Assembly: GCF_021582875.1 (NCBI RefSeq)
Contig: NZ_CP091138.1
Coordinates: 992,001 to 1,056,000, forward strand
DNA length: 64,000 nucleotides
Reading direction: 5' to 3'
Origin: Microbacterium sp. KUDC0406
GTDB taxonomy: Bacteria > Actinomycetota > Actinomycetes > Actinomycetales > Microbacteriaceae
The notes below the pieces were generated by a model. That model ran no database searches. It was given only the letters and a program-made list of their open reading frames with translations, and had not been told where the DNA came from. Every line of letters starts with the position of its first letter. The first letter of the stretch is position 1. The position numbers and the translations under genes are program-made. This document shows, one piece after another, positions 51,879 through 63,575 of the stretch.

Positions 51879-54800
51879 TGCCCAAGCGCGACGACATCCA
51901 GTCCGTCCTCGTGATCGGCTCCGGCCCGATCGTGATCGGTCAGGCCTGCGAGTTCGACTACTCCGGCACCCAGGCCTGCCGTGTGCTGCGCGAGGAGGGC
52001 GTGCGCGTCATCCTGGTCAACTCGAACCCGGCGACGATCATGACCGACCCCGACTTCGCCGATGCGACCTACATCGAGCCGATCACCCCCGAGGTCATCG
52101 AGACGATCATCGCCAAGGAGAAGCCGGACGCGATCCTGCCGACCCTGGGCGGTCAGACCGCCCTGAACGCGGCCATGGCGCTGCACCACCAGGGCATCCT
52201 CGAGAAGTACGGAGTCGAGCTCATCGGCGCGAAGGTCGATGCGATCGAGAAGGGCGAGGACCGCCAGATCTTCAAGCAGCTCGTCCTGGACGCCGGAGCG
52301 GATGTCGCGGACTCGGTGATCTGCCACACGATGGACGAGCTCCTCGCCGGCGCCGAGAAGCTCGGATACCCGCTGGTGGTGCGCCCGAGCTTCACCATGG
52401 GCGGCCTCGGCTCCGGCTTCGCCTACGACGAGGAGGACCTTCGGCGCATCGGTGGCGCAGGCCTGCACGACTCGCCCACGAACGAGGTGCTCCTGGAGGA
52501 GTCGATCCTCGGCTGGAAGGAGTACGAACTCGAGCTCATGCGAGACACGGCCGACAACACGGTCGTGGTCTGCTCCATCGAGAACGTCGACCCGGTGGGC
52601 GTGCACACCGGCGACTCGATCACGGTGGCCCCGGCGCTCACGCTCACGGACCGCGAGTACCAGAACATGCGCGACATCGGCATCGACATCATCCGCGCGG
52701 TCGGTGTCGACACCGGCGGCTGCAACATCCAGTTCGCGGTGGACCCGGCGAACGGGCGCATCATCGTCATCGAGATGAACCCGCGCGTCTCGCGCTCCAG
52801 CGCGCTGGCCTCGAAGGCCACCGGCTTCCCGATCGCGAAGCTGGCCGCGAAGCTCGCACTCGGCTACCGTCTCGACGAGATCCCGAACGACATCACCGGA
52901 GTCACCCCGGCGAGCTTCGAGCCCACCCTCGACTACGTCGTGGTCAAGGTGCCCCGGTTCGCCTTCGAGAAGTTCCCGGCCGCCGACCCGACCCTCACCA
53001 CGACCATGAAGTCGGTGGGCGAGGCGATGGCGATCGGCCGCAACTACGCGACCGCGCTGCAGAAGGCGCTGCGCTCTCTCGAGAAGCGCGGATCGAGCTT
53101 CCACTGGGGCGCCGAGTCCCGCAGCGCCGACGAGCTCCTGGAGATCTCGAGGACTCCGACGGACGGCCGGATCGTGACGCTGCAGCAGGCGCTGCGCAAG
53201 GGCGCGACCGTCGAGCAGGCCTTCGACGCGACGGCCATCGACCCCTGGTTCCTCGACCAGATCGTGCTCATCAACGAGGTCGCCGAGACGGTGCGCACGG
53301 CCGCCGAGCTCGATGCGGACACGATCCGCCACGCCAAGGAGCACGGCTTCTCGGATGCGCAGCTCGCGGAGCTGCGCGGCATCACCGAGCAGGAGGTGCG
53401 CGGAGTCCGCCACGGACTCGGCATCCGGCCGGTGTACAAGACGGTGGACACCTGCGCCGGTGAGTTCCCCGCGCTGACGCCTTACCACTACTCGAGCTAC
53501 GACTTCGAGACCGAGGTGGCGCCGTCGGAGCGCACGAAGGTCGTCATCATCGGCTCCGGCCCGAACCGCATCGGCCAGGGCGTCGAGTTCGACTACTCCT
53601 GCGTGCACGCCTCGTTCGCGCTGTCGGATGCCGGGTACGAGACCGTCATGGTCAACTGCAACCCCGAGACCGTGTCGACCGACTACGACACCTCCGACCG
53701 GCTGTACTTCGAGCCGCTGACGCTGGAGGACGTGCTCGAGGTCCTCGACGCGGAGGCGGCGAGCGGCCGCATCCTCGGTGTGGTCTGCCAGCTCGGCGGG
53801 CAGACTCCGCTGGGCCTGGCGAAGGGCATCGAGGCGGCCGGATACACGGTGCTCGGAACCAGCCCGGCGGCGATCGACCTCGCCGAGGAGCGCGAGCTGT
53901 TCTCGCAGCTGCTCGATCGCGCCGGGCTCGTCGCACCGCGCAACGGCACGGCGATCGATGTCGAGGGCGCCGTGCGCGTCGCAGAGGAGATCGGCTATCC
54001 GGTGCTGGTGCGTCCGAGCTTCGTGCTGGGCGGGCGCGGCATGGAGATCGTGTACAGCACCGAGGCGCTGCGCGACTACTTCGTGCGCACCGCCGGCGAG
54101 GTGATCATCGAGGAGGGCAAGCCGCTGCTGGTCGATCGCTTCCTCGACGACGCGATCGAGATCGATGTCGACGCTCTGTACGACGGCACCGAGCTCTTCA
54201 TCGGCGGCGTCATGGAGCACCTCGAGGAGGCCGGCATCCACTCCGGTGATTCGAGCTGCACCCTGCCGCCCATCTCGCTGGGGCGCACCGAGATCGACCG
54301 GGTGCGTGCCGCGACGCTGGCGATCGCCGAGGGCGTGGGCGTGCGCGGACTGCTCAACGTGCAGTTCGCCGTCAGCGCCGGTGTGCTCTACGTGATCGAG
54401 GCCAACCCGCGTGCCAGCCGTACGGTGCCTTTCGTCTCGAAGGCGCTCGGCATCCAGCTCGCGAAGGCCGCCAGCCGGATCATGGCCGGGGCCACGATCG
54501 CCGAGCTTCGCACGGAGGGGCTGCTGCCCGAGCAGGACGGCTCCCGCATTCCGATGGACGCGCCGGTAGCGGTCAAGGAGGCGGTGCTGCCGTTCAAGCG
54601 GTTCCGCACCAAGGACGGGCGCACGGTCGACTCCGTGCTCGGCCCGGAGATGCGCTCCACGGGTGAGGTGATGGGCATCGACAAGGACTTCCCGACCGCG
54701 TTCGCGAAAAGCCAGGCAGCAGCCTACGGCGGAACTCCGACCTCGGGCACCGTGTTCATCTCGGTCGCCGACTCGGACAAGCGCGCGGTGATCCTGCCCG

Positions 54801-55177
54801 CCCACCGGCTCAGCCAGCTGGGCTTCCGCATCCTCGCGACCGAGGGCACCGGCGAGATCCTGTCCCGCAACGGCATCCCGGTCGACGTGGTGCAGAAGTA
54901 CGGCGAGTCGCAGGAGTCCGGAGCGACGAACATCGTGGACCTCATCAACGAGGGTGCGGTGGACATCGTCGTGAACGTCCCCGACGGGGGAGCGGCACGG
55001 GCGGACGGGTACGAGATCCGGGCGGCGGCGGTCGCCGCCGACAAGGCGCTGTTCACCACCATCGCCACCCTGGGCGCCGCGGTGAGCGGGCTGGACGCGA
55101 CCGGTGACGGCTTCGAGGTCCGCAGCCTGCAGGAGTACGAGCTCGACCGGAACACCTCCGGTCGCCCCGCGAGCTGA
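51878..55177 (+). CDS. carB: carbamoyl-phosphate synthase large subunit
   Basis: 1099-residue enzyme with two homologous ATP-grasp synthetase halves (first with [17 protein letters not shown] and FTMGGLGSG; second with [17 protein letters not shown] and FVLGGRGME) and a C-terminal MGS-like allosteric domain from about 950 ([13 protein letters not shown]). Makes carbamoyl phosphate for both pyrimidines and arginine. Length matches the family. Confidence 0.98.
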   Translation: MPKRDDIQSVLVIGSGPIVIGQACEFDYSGTQACRVLREEGVRVILVNSNPATIMTDPDFADATYIEPITPEVIETIIAKEKPDAILPTLGGQTALNAAMALHHQGILEKYGVELIGAKVDAIEKGEDRQIFKQLVLDAGADVADSVICHTMDELLAGAEKLGYPLVVRPSFTMGGLGSGFAYDEEDLRRIGGAGLHDSPTNEVLLEESILGWKEYELELMRDTADNTVVVCSIENVDPVGVHTGDSITVAPALTLTDREYQNMRDIGIDIIRAVGVDTGGCNIQFAVDPANGRIIVIEMNPRVSRSSALASKATGFPIAKLAAKLALGYRLDEIPNDITGVTPASFEPTLDYVVVKVPRFAFEKFPAADPTLTTTMKSVGEAMAIGRNYATALQKALRSLEKRGSSFHWGAESRSADELLEISRTPTDGRIVTLQQALRKGATVEQAFDATAIDPWFLDQIVLINEVAETVRTAAELDADTIRHAKEHGFSDAQLAELRGITEQEVRGVRHGLGIRPVYKTVDTCAGEFPALTPYHYSSYDFETEVAPSERTKVVIIGSGPNRIGQGVEFDYSCVHASFALSDAGYETVMVNCNPETVSTDYDTSDRLYFEPLTLEDVLEVLDAEAASGRILGVVCQLGGQTPLGLAKGIEAAGYTVLGTSPAAIDLAEERELFSQLLDRAGLVAPRNGTAIDVEGAVRVAEEIGYPVLVRPSFVLGGRGMEIVYSTEALRDYFVRTAGEVIIEEGKPLLVDRFLDDAIEIDVDALYDGTELFIGGVMEHLEEAGIHSGDSSCTLPPISLGRTEIDRVRAATLAIAEGVGVRGLLNVQFAVSAGVLYVIEANPRASRTVPFVSKALGIQLAKAASRIMAGATIAELRTEGLLPEQDGSRIPMDAPVAVKEAVLPFKRFRTKDGRTVDSVLGPEMRSTGEVMGIDKDFPTAFAKSQAAAYGGTPTSGTVFISVADSDKRAVILPAHRLSQLGFRILATEGTGEILSRNGIPVDVVQKYGESQESGATNIVDLINEGAVDIVVNVPDGGAARADGYEIRAAAVAADKALFTTIATLGAAVSGLDATGDGFEVRSLQEYELDRNTSGRPAS

Positions 55178-55178
55178 A

Positions 55179-55192
55179 GCGAGACGAAACGC
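55179..55192 (+). repeat. repeat B fragment before pyrF
   Basis: GCGAGACGAAACGC matches the inner arm of the inverted repeat at 2370-2459. It replaces a ribosome-binding site directly before the pyrF ATG. Confidence 0.55.
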
Positions 55193-56031
55193 ATGAACGA
55201 CAAGCCATTCGGCGTCCGGCTGCGGACGGCGCTCGACGAGCACGGACCGCTCTGCGTCGGCATCGACCCCACGCGTCGCTGCTCGACGCGTGGGGGCTCG
55301 GGCAGGACGCCGACGGCGTGCGCGAGTTCGGCCTGCGCGTGGTGGATGCCGCGGCGGGCCGGGTCGGCGTGCTGAAGCCGCAGGTCTCGTTCTTCGAGCG
55401 CTTCGGCTCTCGCGGCTTCGCCGCGCTGGAAGACGTGATCACCGCCGCCAGAGCTGCCGGGCTGCTGATCCTCGCCGACGCGAAGCGCGGCGACATCGGT
55501 TCGACGAACGAGGGCTACGCGGATGCCTGGCTCGAGGCGGGGTCGCCGCTGGAGTCGGATGCCGTGACGCTGAGCCCCTATCTGGGAGTCGGCGCCCTCG
55601 ATGCCGTGCTCGAGCGGGCGCGCAGCACAGGTAAGGGCGTCTTCGTGCTCTCCGCGACCAGCAACCCCGAGGCGGCGACGCTGCAGTCGGCGACGAACCT
55701 GGACGGCACCAGGGTGGCTGCCTTGGTCGCCCGCCAGGCGACCGCCGGCGACGCCGGCGACTCCCTCGGACCGATCGGTCTCGTGATCGGGGCGACCGTC
55801 GACCGAGCGGCGTTCGGCCTCGACGATGAACTGCTGCGTGCGGTGCCGGTGCTCGCACCCGGTTTCGGGGCACAGGGCGCCACGCCGGAGGATCTGCCCG
55901 CACGATTCGGCCCGCTCGCGCGCAATGTGCTCGCGAGCGAGAGCCGCAGCATCCTGAGTGCGGGGCCGGACGGAATCGCTGTCAGAATGGAGGAGACCGC
56001 GCGACGCTACCAGGAGGTGCTGGGTGCCTGA
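55193..56031 (+). CDS. pyrF: orotidine 5'-phosphate decarboxylase, frameshifted
   Basis: About 279 residues after repair, matching the longer actinobacterial type (PyrF type 2). Starts [18 protein letters not shown] and CVGIDP; the C-run at 55267-55270 is one base short, and five C continue the frame as [14 protein letters not shown]. The catalytic Lys is in [20 protein letters not shown] and APGFGAQGA follow. Last pyr gene; its stop overlaps the gmk GTG by eight bases. Confidence 0.92.
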
Positions 56032-56932
56032 GACCCGTTCGATGCCCGAGGTCGATCGGAGCGCGGCCGCCCGCCGCGCCGTCGAGCGACGCCGGGCTCG
56101 CGCCTCGCTGAAGCGCGATCTCGCCATGCGCGTCGTGACGCCGCAGGAGGTGCTCCGACGGGCGTCGGCCGATGCGGCATCCGTCGCCGGTTCGCTGCGG
56201 ATCACGGACTTCCTGATCGCCCTGCCCGCGATCGGTGCGGGCAAGCGCGATCAGGTGCTGCACGACCTGCACATCGCACCGGTCAAGCGCCTCGGCGGTC
56301 TCGGTGTGCGTCAGATCGCCGACCTCACGAACTGGCTGGACGGACGGTTCCCGCCGCACACACCGCGGTCCGGTCGCAGCCGGCTGCTCGTGCTCGCCGG
56401 GCCCACCGCCGTCGGCAAGGGCACCGTCGCCGCGCACATCCGCGCTCACCACCCGCAGATCCACCTCTCGGTGTCGGCGACCACGAGGTCGCCGCGACCC
56501 GGCGAGGTCGACGGCGTGCACTACTACTTCGTCGACGACGCCGAGTTCGACCGGCTGATCGCCGAGGACGAACTGCTCGAGCACGCCACCGTGCACAACA
56601 AGTACCGGTACGGCACGCCGCGCGGCCCCGTGGACGCCGCACTGGGCGAAGGCCGGACGGTGCTGCTCGAGATCGATCTGCAGGGCGCCAGGCAGGTGCG
56701 GGCCGCCGAACCGTCTGCGACGCTGGTCTTCCTGCTGCCTCCCTCGTGGGACGAACTGGTCAACCGGCTCATCGGCCGCGGCACGGAGGACGCCGAGGAG
56801 CGGGCGCGCCGGCTGCGCACGGCGAAGGCCGAACTCGCCGCCCAGAACGAGTTCGATTACCGCGTCGTGAACGAGGACGTCGCCACCGCGGCGCAGGAGG
56901 TCGTAGACTTGACCACGGCATTCGCGCGCTGA
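56024..56932 (+). CDS. gmk: guanylate kinase with N-terminal mIHF domain
   Basis: 302 residues. The first 105 resemble actinobacterial integration host factor (mIHF): [48 protein letters not shown]. Residues 115-302 are guanylate kinase: P-loop [41 protein letters not shown]. In mycobacteria the two are separate, adjacent genes. Start GTG 56024 follows AGGAGG by six bases and overlaps pyrF; an ATG at 56042 is possible. The domains are joined without a stop or frameshift, so this appears to be a true fusion. Confidence 0.92.
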   Translation: MPETRSMPEVDRSAAARRAVERRRARASLKRDLAMRVVTPQEVLRRASADAASVAGSLRITDFLIALPAIGAGKRDQVLHDLHIAPVKRLGGLGVRQIADLTNWLDGRFPPHTPRSGRSRLLVLAGPTAVGKGTVAAHIRAHHPQIHLSVSATTRSPRPGEVDGVHYYFVDDAEFDRLIAEDELLEHATVHNKYRYGTPRGPVDAALGEGRTVLLEIDLQGARQVRAAEPSATLVFLLPPSWDELVNRLIGRGTEDAEERARRLRTAKAELAAQNEFDYRVVNEDVATAAQEVVDLTTAFAR

Positions 56933-57009
56933 GTGCTTGAGCGCGCCCGCCCATCAACTTCGCGACACGTCGCATCCACGACATCGTCGCCTGATCAGGA
57001 GGTCCCACT

Positions 57010-57264
57010 GTGGCCGGTAACAACCAGGGCATCATCGATCCCCCCATCGACAATCTGCTGGATCGTGTCGACTCCAAGTACGAGCTGGTCATCTACGCGT
57101 CCAAGCGCGCGCGTCAGATCAACGACTACTACTCCGACCTGCACGAGGGGAACCTGTTCGACAACGTCGGCCCGCTGGTCGACTCGTCCGTCGAGGACAA
57201 GCCCCTCACGATCGCTCTGCACGAGATCAACGAGGACAAGCTCCGCATCCGTCACGCCGAGTGA
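57010..57264 (+). CDS. rpoZ: DNA-directed RNA polymerase omega subunit
   Basis: 84 residues: [21 protein letters not shown] and [12 protein letters not shown] are the RpoZ signatures. GTG start with AGGAGG upstream. Closed by a strong hairpin. Confidence 0.94.
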   Translation: MAGNNQGIIDPPIDNLLDRVDSKYELVIYASKRARQINDYYSDLHEGNLFDNVGPLVDSSVEDKPLTIALHEINEDKLRIRHAE

Positions 57265-57274
57265 GCTGACTGGA

Positions 57275-57311
57275 GAGCCGCCGGCATCCCGTCGTGGGGT
57301 GTCGGCGGCTC
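57275..57311 (+). terminator. terminator between rpoZ and metK
   Basis: 16-base arms GAGCCGCCGGCATCCC / GGGGTGTCGGCGGCTC with two mismatches and a 5-base loop. Confidence 0.82.
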
Positions 57312-57351
57312 CCTGCATACTGGCCGAGTCCGCCGAACCGTTGGAGCATCG

Positions 57352-58548
57352 ATGAGCGCGCTGCGCCTTTTCACGTCCGAATCCGTCACCGAGGGACACC
57401 CCGACAAGATCTGCGACCAGATCTCGGACAGCATCCTCGACGGCCTCCTGGCGGTCGATCGCGATTCTCGCGTCGCGGTGGAGACACTGGTCACCACAGG
57501 ACTCGTACACGTCGCGGGTGAGATCCGCACCGAGGGGTACGTCGACATCCCGACCATCGTCCGCGACGTGGTCAACGGCATCGGCTACACCTCGAGCGAC
57601 ACGGGTTTCGACGGCTCGTCGTGCGGTGTCAGCGTCTCGGTCGGCGAGCAGTCCTCCGACATCGCCCACGGCGTCGACGAGGCCGCCGAGAGCCGCGACG
57701 GCGGATCGGCCGACCCTCGCGACGCCCTCGGCGCCGGCGACCAGGGCATCATGTTCGGCTTCGCCACCAACGAGACCCCGCAGCTCATGCCGATGGCGGC
57801 CTGGACCGCGCACCGGATCGCCGAGCGCCTCGCCGAGGTCCGCCGCTCCGGCGAACTGCCCTTCCTGCGCCCCGACGGCAAGACCCAGGTCACCCTGGGG
57901 TACGAGGGCTTCACCCCGAAGACCGTCGACGCGGTGGTGCTCTCGACGCAGCATCTGCCCGGTGTCACGCAGGACGAGCTGAAGGCCCAGGTGCGCGAGC
58001 ACGTCATCGACCCGGTGCTGGCGCAGACCGGCCTCGACCTCGCGACCGACCTGAAGTACTACATCAACCCGGCCGGCCCGTTCGTCATCGGAGGTCCGAA
58101 GGGCGACGCCGGACTCACCGGCCGCAAGATCATCATCGACACGTACGGCGGCGCAGCCAGGCACGGCGGCGGCGCCTTCAGCGGCAAGGACCCCTCCAAG
58201 GTCGACCGCTCTGCCGCGTACGCGATGCGCTGGGTGGCGAAGAACGCCGTGGCCGCCGGCCTCGCCGACCGCATCGAGGTGCAGGTCGCGTATGCGATCG
58301 GCGTGGCGCATCCGGTCGGTCTGTACGTCGAGACCTTCGGCACCGGCAGCGTCTCGGACGAGGTCATCACGCGCGCCGTCAGCGAGGTGTTCGACCTGCG
58401 TCCGCAGGCGATCATCGAGGAGCTCGACCTGCTGCGCCCGATCTACGCGCAGACCGCCGCCTACGGGCACTTCGGGCGCGAACTGCCGGAGTTCACCTGG
58501 GAGCGCACGAACCGCGCCGAAGATCTGCGGCGCGCCGCCGGCCTCTGA
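57352..58548 (+). CDS. metK: S-adenosylmethionine synthetase
   Basis: 398 residues. [17 protein letters not shown] at the N-terminus, [12 protein letters not shown], and [20 protein letters not shown]. Makes SAM, also the cofactor for the cobA, rsmB and similar methyltransferases here. ATG behind GGAG. No SAM riboswitch was seen in the short leader. Confidence 0.97.
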   Translation: MSALRLFTSESVTEGHPDKICDQISDSILDGLLAVDRDSRVAVETLVTTGLVHVAGEIRTEGYVDIPTIVRDVVNGIGYTSSDTGFDGSSCGVSVSVGEQSSDIAHGVDEAAESRDGGSADPRDALGAGDQGIMFGFATNETPQLMPMAAWTAHRIAERLAEVRRSGELPFLRPDGKTQVTLGYEGFTPKTVDAVVLSTQHLPGVTQDELKAQVREHVIDPVLAQTGLDLATDLKYYINPAGPFVIGGPKGDAGLTGRKIIIDTYGGAARHGGGAFSGKDPSKVDRSAAYAMRWVAKNAVAAGLADRIEVQVAYAIGVAHPVGLYVETFGTGSVSDEVITRAVSEVFDLRPQAIIEELDLLRPIYAQTAAYGHFGRELPEFTWERTNRAEDLRRAAGL

Positions 58549-58549
58549 G

Positions 58550-60527
58550 GTGCACCCTGTCCTCGGTTCCTGAGCCTGTCGAAGGACGGCGCATCGCACG
58601 GGTCCTGATCGATTCCCCGCTGCCGCAGCTCGACCGGCTGTTCGACTACGCGCTGCCGCAGGAGCTCGGCGAGGTGCCCGCCGGGGTCCGGGTGAAGGTA
58701 CCGCTGCGCACGGCGGGCCGGGTCGTCGACGGGTACGTCGTCGAACTCGCGGTCGAAGAGGACCCCTCGCGCGCCCTCGCCGAGGTCGAGAGCGTGGTCT
58801 CACCGGTCGTGGTGCTGCCCGCGCGGCTGCACCGGCTGGCGCGGCGCGCCGCCGACAGGGCTGCGGGGGCGGCCTCCGACATCCTGCGGCTGGCGATACC
58901 CAAGCGGCAGGTGCGCGTCGAGAAGGCGTGGGACGCCGATGTCCCTGCTCCCGAGGTCGCGCCCGCCGCGCTCCAGCGCGCCGAGCAGGTTCTCGCGCGG
59001 TACGCAGGGCTCGGCAGGGTGCTCGAGGAGGGCGGCAGGGCAGCCGTCGAGACCATCGCCGAGATGGAGGGATCGCTGCCGCACTCGGCGAGGCTGCTCG
59101 CCGCCGTCGCCACGACTGTTCTGGCATCCGGCCGCTCGGCGATCCTCGTCGTACCGGACAAGCGCGACGAGGACAGGCTCCTCGAAGCCCTCGCCGAGAT
59201 GCTGCCGGACGAGGCGGTCGTGCGTCATGACGCCAGGCAGACGAACCCCGACCGGTACCGTGCGTTCCTGCGCACGCTCGCCGACGCGCCCTGCGTGGTC
59301 GTCGGCAACCGCTCCGCCGTCTACGCACCGGTGGCCGCGGGCGTCGTCGTGATCTGGGACGACGGCGACCCGCTGCTCTCCGAGCCGCTCACGCCGTACG
59401 TGCACGCGAGGGATGCTGCTCTGGTCCGTCAGGAGCAGGAGGGCGGCGCCCTGCTGTTCGCGGGGCACTCCCGCACCACCGACGTCGAACGCCTCGTGCA
59501 CGGGGGCTGGATGGCCGAGGTGCGTGCGGTGCGTCGCTCCTCTCCGCGCGTCGTGCTGAGCCCTCCGCAGGAGCTGGAGCAGGGTGGCCAGCGGATGCCG
59601 TCCAGCGCATTCCTCGCCGCGCGGGAAGCCGCTGCGGACGGGCCGGTCCTCGTGCAGGTCGCACGCCCCGGGTTCGCGCCCTCGCTGGTGTGCGGGCAGT
59701 GCCGCGCGCCCGCGCGCTGCACGCACTGCGGCGGCCCGCTCGGCGCCCGCCGCCGCGGCGCCGTGCCGGTGTGCGGATGGTGCGGCCGGTCCGCGAACGG
59801 CTGGCGGTGCCCTGCGTGCGAGGCCACGCAGGTGCGCCTGGCGTCCTCGGGCAGCGAGCGCACCGCCGACGAGCTCGGGCGTGCGTTCCCCGGTGTGCAG
59901 GTGATCGTGTCCGACGGGAGTCATCTCGTCGAGCGCGTGCCCGCGGGGCCGGCTCTGGTCATCGCGACGCGCGGCGCCGAGCCCGTGGCGGATGGCGGAT
60001 ACCGGGCGGTCGTGCTGCTGGACGGCGCGCGCATGCTGCAGGCGCCGGAGCTGCGCATCGGGGAGTCCTGCCTGCGCTGGTGGTCGAACGCCGCCGCGCT
60101 TGCCGCCCCCGGAGCCCCCGTCCACCTGGTCGGCGTCGACGGTCCGGTCGCGCGGGCTCTCGCGACCTGGACGCAGGCCGGATACGCGCGCTCCGAGCTC
60201 GAGGCACGCGCCCCGCTGCGGATGCCGCCGGTGTATCGCGTCGCGCAGCTCGACGGTCTTCCGGCCGTCGTGCGCCCCGCGCTCGAAGCGGTCGGCGCCA
60301 TCGGGCTGCCTCCCGACGCTGTGCTCGGACCGGTGCCTCTCGGCGACGCCGAATCCATCGGCGACGAGGGCCGGGTGCGCGCGCTGGTGCGCTTCGGGTA
60401 CGCCGCAGGCACGGAGGTGGCGGCGATGCTGCGCGCCGCCGTCGTCACGGATGCGACCCGCAACCGCCGAGCCCGGGGACGGGCCGGGCTGAGCCTGCAC
60501 CTCGATATCCTCGAACCAGACATCTGA
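58550..60527 (+). CDS. priA: primosomal protein PriA, start uncertain
   Basis: About 658 residues. N-terminal RVLIDSPLPQLDRLFDYALP domain, a degenerate helicase core (no Walker A motif is visible, as usual in actinobacterial PriA, so helicase activity is doubtful), a zinc-binding region with CGQC, CTHC, CGWC and CPAC pairs, and a C-terminal domain. No ATG, GTG or TTG lies in frame before the conserved beginning. GTG 58550 would connect if one C of the run 58555-58557 were an insertion error. Otherwise a CTG start at 58557 is needed. Repeat A encodes VPEPVEG at the start. Confidence 0.85.
58566..58585 (-). repeat. dispersed repeat A copy at priA 5' end
   Basis: GTTCCTGAGCCTGTCGAAGG, the inverted core, in frame with the predicted N-terminus of PriA. 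Confidence 0.7.
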
Positions 60528-60553
60528 CGCCCCTCACCCTCCGGAGCACCTTC

Positions 60554-61471
60554 ATGCGCCTCGTCTTCGCCGGCACCCCCGAAGCGGCGGTCCCCGCACT
60601 GCGGGCACTCGCCCCGCTGCACGACATCGTGGCGGTCGTCACGCGCCCCGACGCACCGCTCGGGCGCCGTCGCGTGCTGACGCCGTCGCTGGTGGCCCAG
60701 GCCGCTGAGGAACTCGGCATCCCCGTGATCAAGGCTGCTCGGCTGGACGCCGAGGCGACCGCCGCGATCACGGAGCTGCGGCCGCAGCTCGGTGTGATCG
60801 TCGCGTTCGGCGGCCTCGTCCGCGAGCCGCTGCTCTCCGCTCCGGAGCACGGCTGGATCAACCTGCACTTCTCGCTGCTGCCGCGCTGGCGCGGCGCCGC
60901 CCCGGTGCAGCGCGCGCTGATCGCGGGTGACGAGGAGATCGGAGTGAGCGTGTTCCGTCTCGTCCCCGAGCTGGATGCCGGCGACGTGTACGGCATGCGC
61001 GCTGTGGAGCTGCCGGCGCACACCACGGCAGGCGATGCGCTGCAGATCCTCGCCGCGGACGGTGCCGCCCTCACGGCCGAGGTCGTGGCGGGAATCGCCG
61101 CGGGAAGGGCTGAGGCGGTCCCGCAGTACGGCGAGCCGACCTTCGCGCCCAAACTCGTCCTCGACGACGGCCGGCTGGACTGGGCACGGCCGCTCGAGGA
61201 GGTCTATGCGCGATTCCGCGGCATCACGCCGGAGCCGGGCGCACACACCGAGGTCGCGGGCGCCCGGCTCAAGATCCTCGAGGCGGTGCCGGCGCCGGAT
61301 GCGGAGCCGCTGGAACCCGGGCGGATCGCAGGCGAGAAGCGTCGCATCCTGATCGGCACCGAGACGGCACCGCTCGCCGTGACCCGCGTGCAGCCCGCGG
61401 GCAAGGGGGCGATGCCCGCCGCGGACTGGTGGCGCGGTCAGCGCGACGAGACTCTGCGAGCGGGCGCATGA
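60554..61471 (+). CDS. fmt: methionyl-tRNA formyltransferase
   Basis: 305 residues; formylates initiator Met-tRNA. MRLVFAGTPEAAVPAL, the catalytic segment NLHFSLLPRWRGAAPVQRA, DAGDVYG, and the C-terminal OB domain. Overlaps rsmB by four bases. Confidence 0.96.
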   Translation: MRLVFAGTPEAAVPALRALAPLHDIVAVVTRPDAPLGRRRVLTPSLVAQAAEELGIPVIKAARLDAEATAAITELRPQLGVIVAFGGLVREPLLSAPEHGWINLHFSLLPRWRGAAPVQRALIAGDEEIGVSVFRLVPELDAGDVYGMRAVELPAHTTAGDALQILAADGAALTAEVVAGIAAGRAEAVPQYGEPTFAPKLVLDDGRLDWARPLEEVYARFRGITPEPGAHTEVAGARLKILEAVPAPDAEPLEPGRIAGEKRRILIGTETAPLAVTRVQPAGKGAMPAADWWRGQRDETLRAGA

Positions 61472-62910
61472 GCGGCCAGGAGCGCCGTCCGCAGCGCGGC
61501 CGCAGGCCGCAGCGGTCCGCCGACCGTCGCGGTGCCGACCGAACCGTGCAGCCCGCCCGCGCCGTCGCGTACGGGGTGCTGCGCGCGGTCACCCAGTCGG
61601 ACGCCTACGCGAATCTGCTGCTGCCGAGCAGCATCGCCGAGGCGGGCCTCGATCAGAAGGACGCCGCACTCGCCACCGAACTCACATACGGCACGCTGCG
61701 GCGCCGGGGGACCTACGACGCGATCATCGCCGCCGCAGCCGGCCGTCCCGCGTCCGAGATCGACCCGGCCGTGCTCGACGCGCTCCGTCTCGGCGCGCAT
61801 CAGCTGCTGTCCACCCGCGTCGCCGGGCACGCGGCGGTGAACGAGTCGGTGAATCTGGTCGCCTCGGAGCAGGGGAGAGGGGCGGCGGGCTTCGCCAACG
61901 CGGTGCTCCGCCGCATCGGCCGGGACACCCCCGGCGCCTGGCAGCGGGCGATCGAGGATGCCGCGCGCTCCGACGACGAACGGCTCGCGCTGCGCACCTC
62001 GCACCCGGTGTGGATCATCCGGGCACTTCGGCGCGCCCTCGCCGCTGAGGGCCGGGCGGACGAGCTCGACGAGCTTCTCGCCGCCGACAACGCCTCGCCC
62101 GAGGTGACACTGGCCGCACTGCCCGGTCTGGCCGATCCGGGCGAACCGCGCCGCCCGTACGCGCCGACCGCGTACGGGTCCCCCGGGGGCGACCCCCATC
62201 GCATCGTGGCGGAGGCGAAGGGCACTGTCCGGGTGCAGGACGAGGGCTCGCAGCTCGTCGCACTGGCCCTGGCAGCGGTGCGCCCGGTCGTCGAGGGGGA
62301 ACGTTGGCTCGATCTGTGCGCGGGCCCGGGCGGCAAGACCGCGCTCCTGGCGGCGATCGCCCAGGAGCGCGGTGCGGTCCTCGAGGCCAACGAGATCGTG
62401 CCGGCTCGTGCCGGGCTGGTCCGCAGCGCGCTGCGCGCGGTACCCGGAGACGTCGTGGTCCATGAGCAGGACGGCCGCATTCTCGCGGCATCCCGCCCCG
62501 ATGCGTTCGATCGCATCCTCGTCGACGCACCGTGCACCGGTCTCGGTGCGCTGCGTCGCCGGCCGGAGGCGCGCTGGCGCAAGACGCCGGCGGATGTCGC
62601 TGAGCTGGTCGCTCTGCAGACCGAGCTTCTCACCGCTGCGGTCTCCGCACTCGCCCCGGGTGGAATCGTCGCCTACGTGACCTGCTCGCCGCACCTCGCG
62701 GAGACCACCGGCGTGGTCTCGGAGGTGCTGCGCGACAGTGCCGAACTTGTGGAGATCGACGCCCGCGCGATCCTCTCCGACGTCTCCCGCTCGCCGATCG
62801 ACCTGCCGAGCGACGGCAGCGGGCGCGTGCAGCTGTGGCCGCACCGCCATGGCACCGACGCGATGTTCCTCGCGCTGCTGCAGCGCCTTCCCGAAGGAGA
62901 GAGCCGATGA
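61468..62910 (+). CDS. rsmB: 16S rRNA m5C methyltransferase RsmB/NOL1-NOP2 type
   Basis: 480 residues: NusB-like N-terminal domain (ARAVAYGVLRAVTQSDAYAN), then a Rossmann methyltransferase with DLCAGPGGKTALLA, DAPCTGLGALRRRPEARWRK and the catalytic Cys in VTCSPHLAET. N-terminal 25 residues are Arg-rich. Follows fmt as in many bacteria and overlaps rpe. Confidence 0.94.
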   Translation: MSGQERRPQRGRRPQRSADRRGADRTVQPARAVAYGVLRAVTQSDAYANLLLPSSIAEAGLDQKDAALATELTYGTLRRRGTYDAIIAAAAGRPASEIDPAVLDALRLGAHQLLSTRVAGHAAVNESVNLVASEQGRGAAGFANAVLRRIGRDTPGAWQRAIEDAARSDDERLALRTSHPVWIIRALRRALAAEGRADELDELLAADNASPEVTLAALPGLADPGEPRRPYAPTAYGSPGGDPHRIVAEAKGTVRVQDEGSQLVALALAAVRPVVEGERWLDLCAGPGGKTALLAAIAQERGAVLEANEIVPARAGLVRSALRAVPGDVVVHEQDGRILAASRPDAFDRILVDAPCTGLGALRRRPEARWRKTPADVAELVALQTELLTAAVSALAPGGIVAYVTCSPHLAETTGVVSEVLRDSAELVEIDARAILSDVSRSPIDLPSDGSGRVQLWPHRHGTDAMFLALLQRLPEGESR

Positions 62911-63575
62911 ATCCGCGCATCAATCCGAGCATCCTCGCCGCCGACTTCGTCAACATGCAGTCCGAACTGGCCCGCATCGCCAGTGCCGACTTCGCACACG
63001 TCGACGTGATGGACAACCACTTCGTGCCGAATCTGACCTTCGGGCCGCAGATGGTGGAGCGCATCCAGGAGACCAGCCCGATCCCGCTCGACGTGCACCT
63101 GATGATCACCGACCCCGAGCGCTGGGCCCCTGGCTACGCCGAGCTCGGCGCGGCGAGCGTGACGTTCCACCTCGAGGCGGCTGACGACCCTGTGGCGCTC
63201 GCGCGCCGGCTGCGGCAGATCGGTGCTCGCGCCGGCGTCGCGATCAAGCCCGGCACGGCGGGGGAGCCGCTGTACGACATTCTCGACGAGTTCGATCAGA
63301 TCCTGGTGATGACCGTCGAGCCGGGCTTCGGCGGCCAGGGCTTCATGCCCGAGACCATGCCCAAGCTCCGTGCACTCCGAGAGGAGGCGACGCGCCGGGG
63401 CGCCGACGTGTGGCTGCAGGTCGACGGGGGCATCTCCTTCGACACCATCGGGCAGGCCGCCGAAGCCGGGGCCGACACGTTCGTCGCGGGTTCGGCGGTG
63501 TACGGCGCCGACGACGTCGAGGCGGCCGTCACAGGTCTTCGGGACCGGGCACGCACGGCTAGTCTGGAATCGTGA
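62907..63575 (+). CDS. rpe: ribulose-phosphate 3-epimerase
   Basis: 222-residue TIM barrel: [26 protein letters not shown] with metal ligands, [18 protein letters not shown] and VDGGIS. Pentose phosphate pathway. Overlaps rsmB and hisE by four bases. Confidence 0.97.
   Translation: MNPRINPSILAADFVNMQSELARIASADFAHVDVMDNHFVPNLTFGPQMVERIQETSPIPLDVHLMITDPERWAPGYAELGAASVTFHLEAADDPVALARRLRQIGARAGVAIKPGTAGEPLYDILDEFDQILVMTVEPGFGGQGFMPETMPKLRALREEATRRGADVWLQVDGGISFDTIGQAAEAGADTFVAGSAVYGADDVEAAVTGLRDRARTASLES
63560..63565 (+). promoter_or_regulatory. -10 box of hisE (leaderless)
   Basis: TAGTCT inside the end of rpe, six bases before the hisE GTG. Confidence 0.5.

Noticed and set aside
51860..55243. 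Open frame of over 1100 codons on the minus strand opposite carB
   Set aside because: Arg/Asp/Leu-rich composition typical of antisense frames in high-GC DNA; carB is a full-length match on the plus strand.
58850..59900. priA as a decayed pseudogene because Walker motifs are absent
   Set aside because: Actinobacterial PriA proteins generally lack these motifs; the zinc-binding cysteines and flanking domains are intact.
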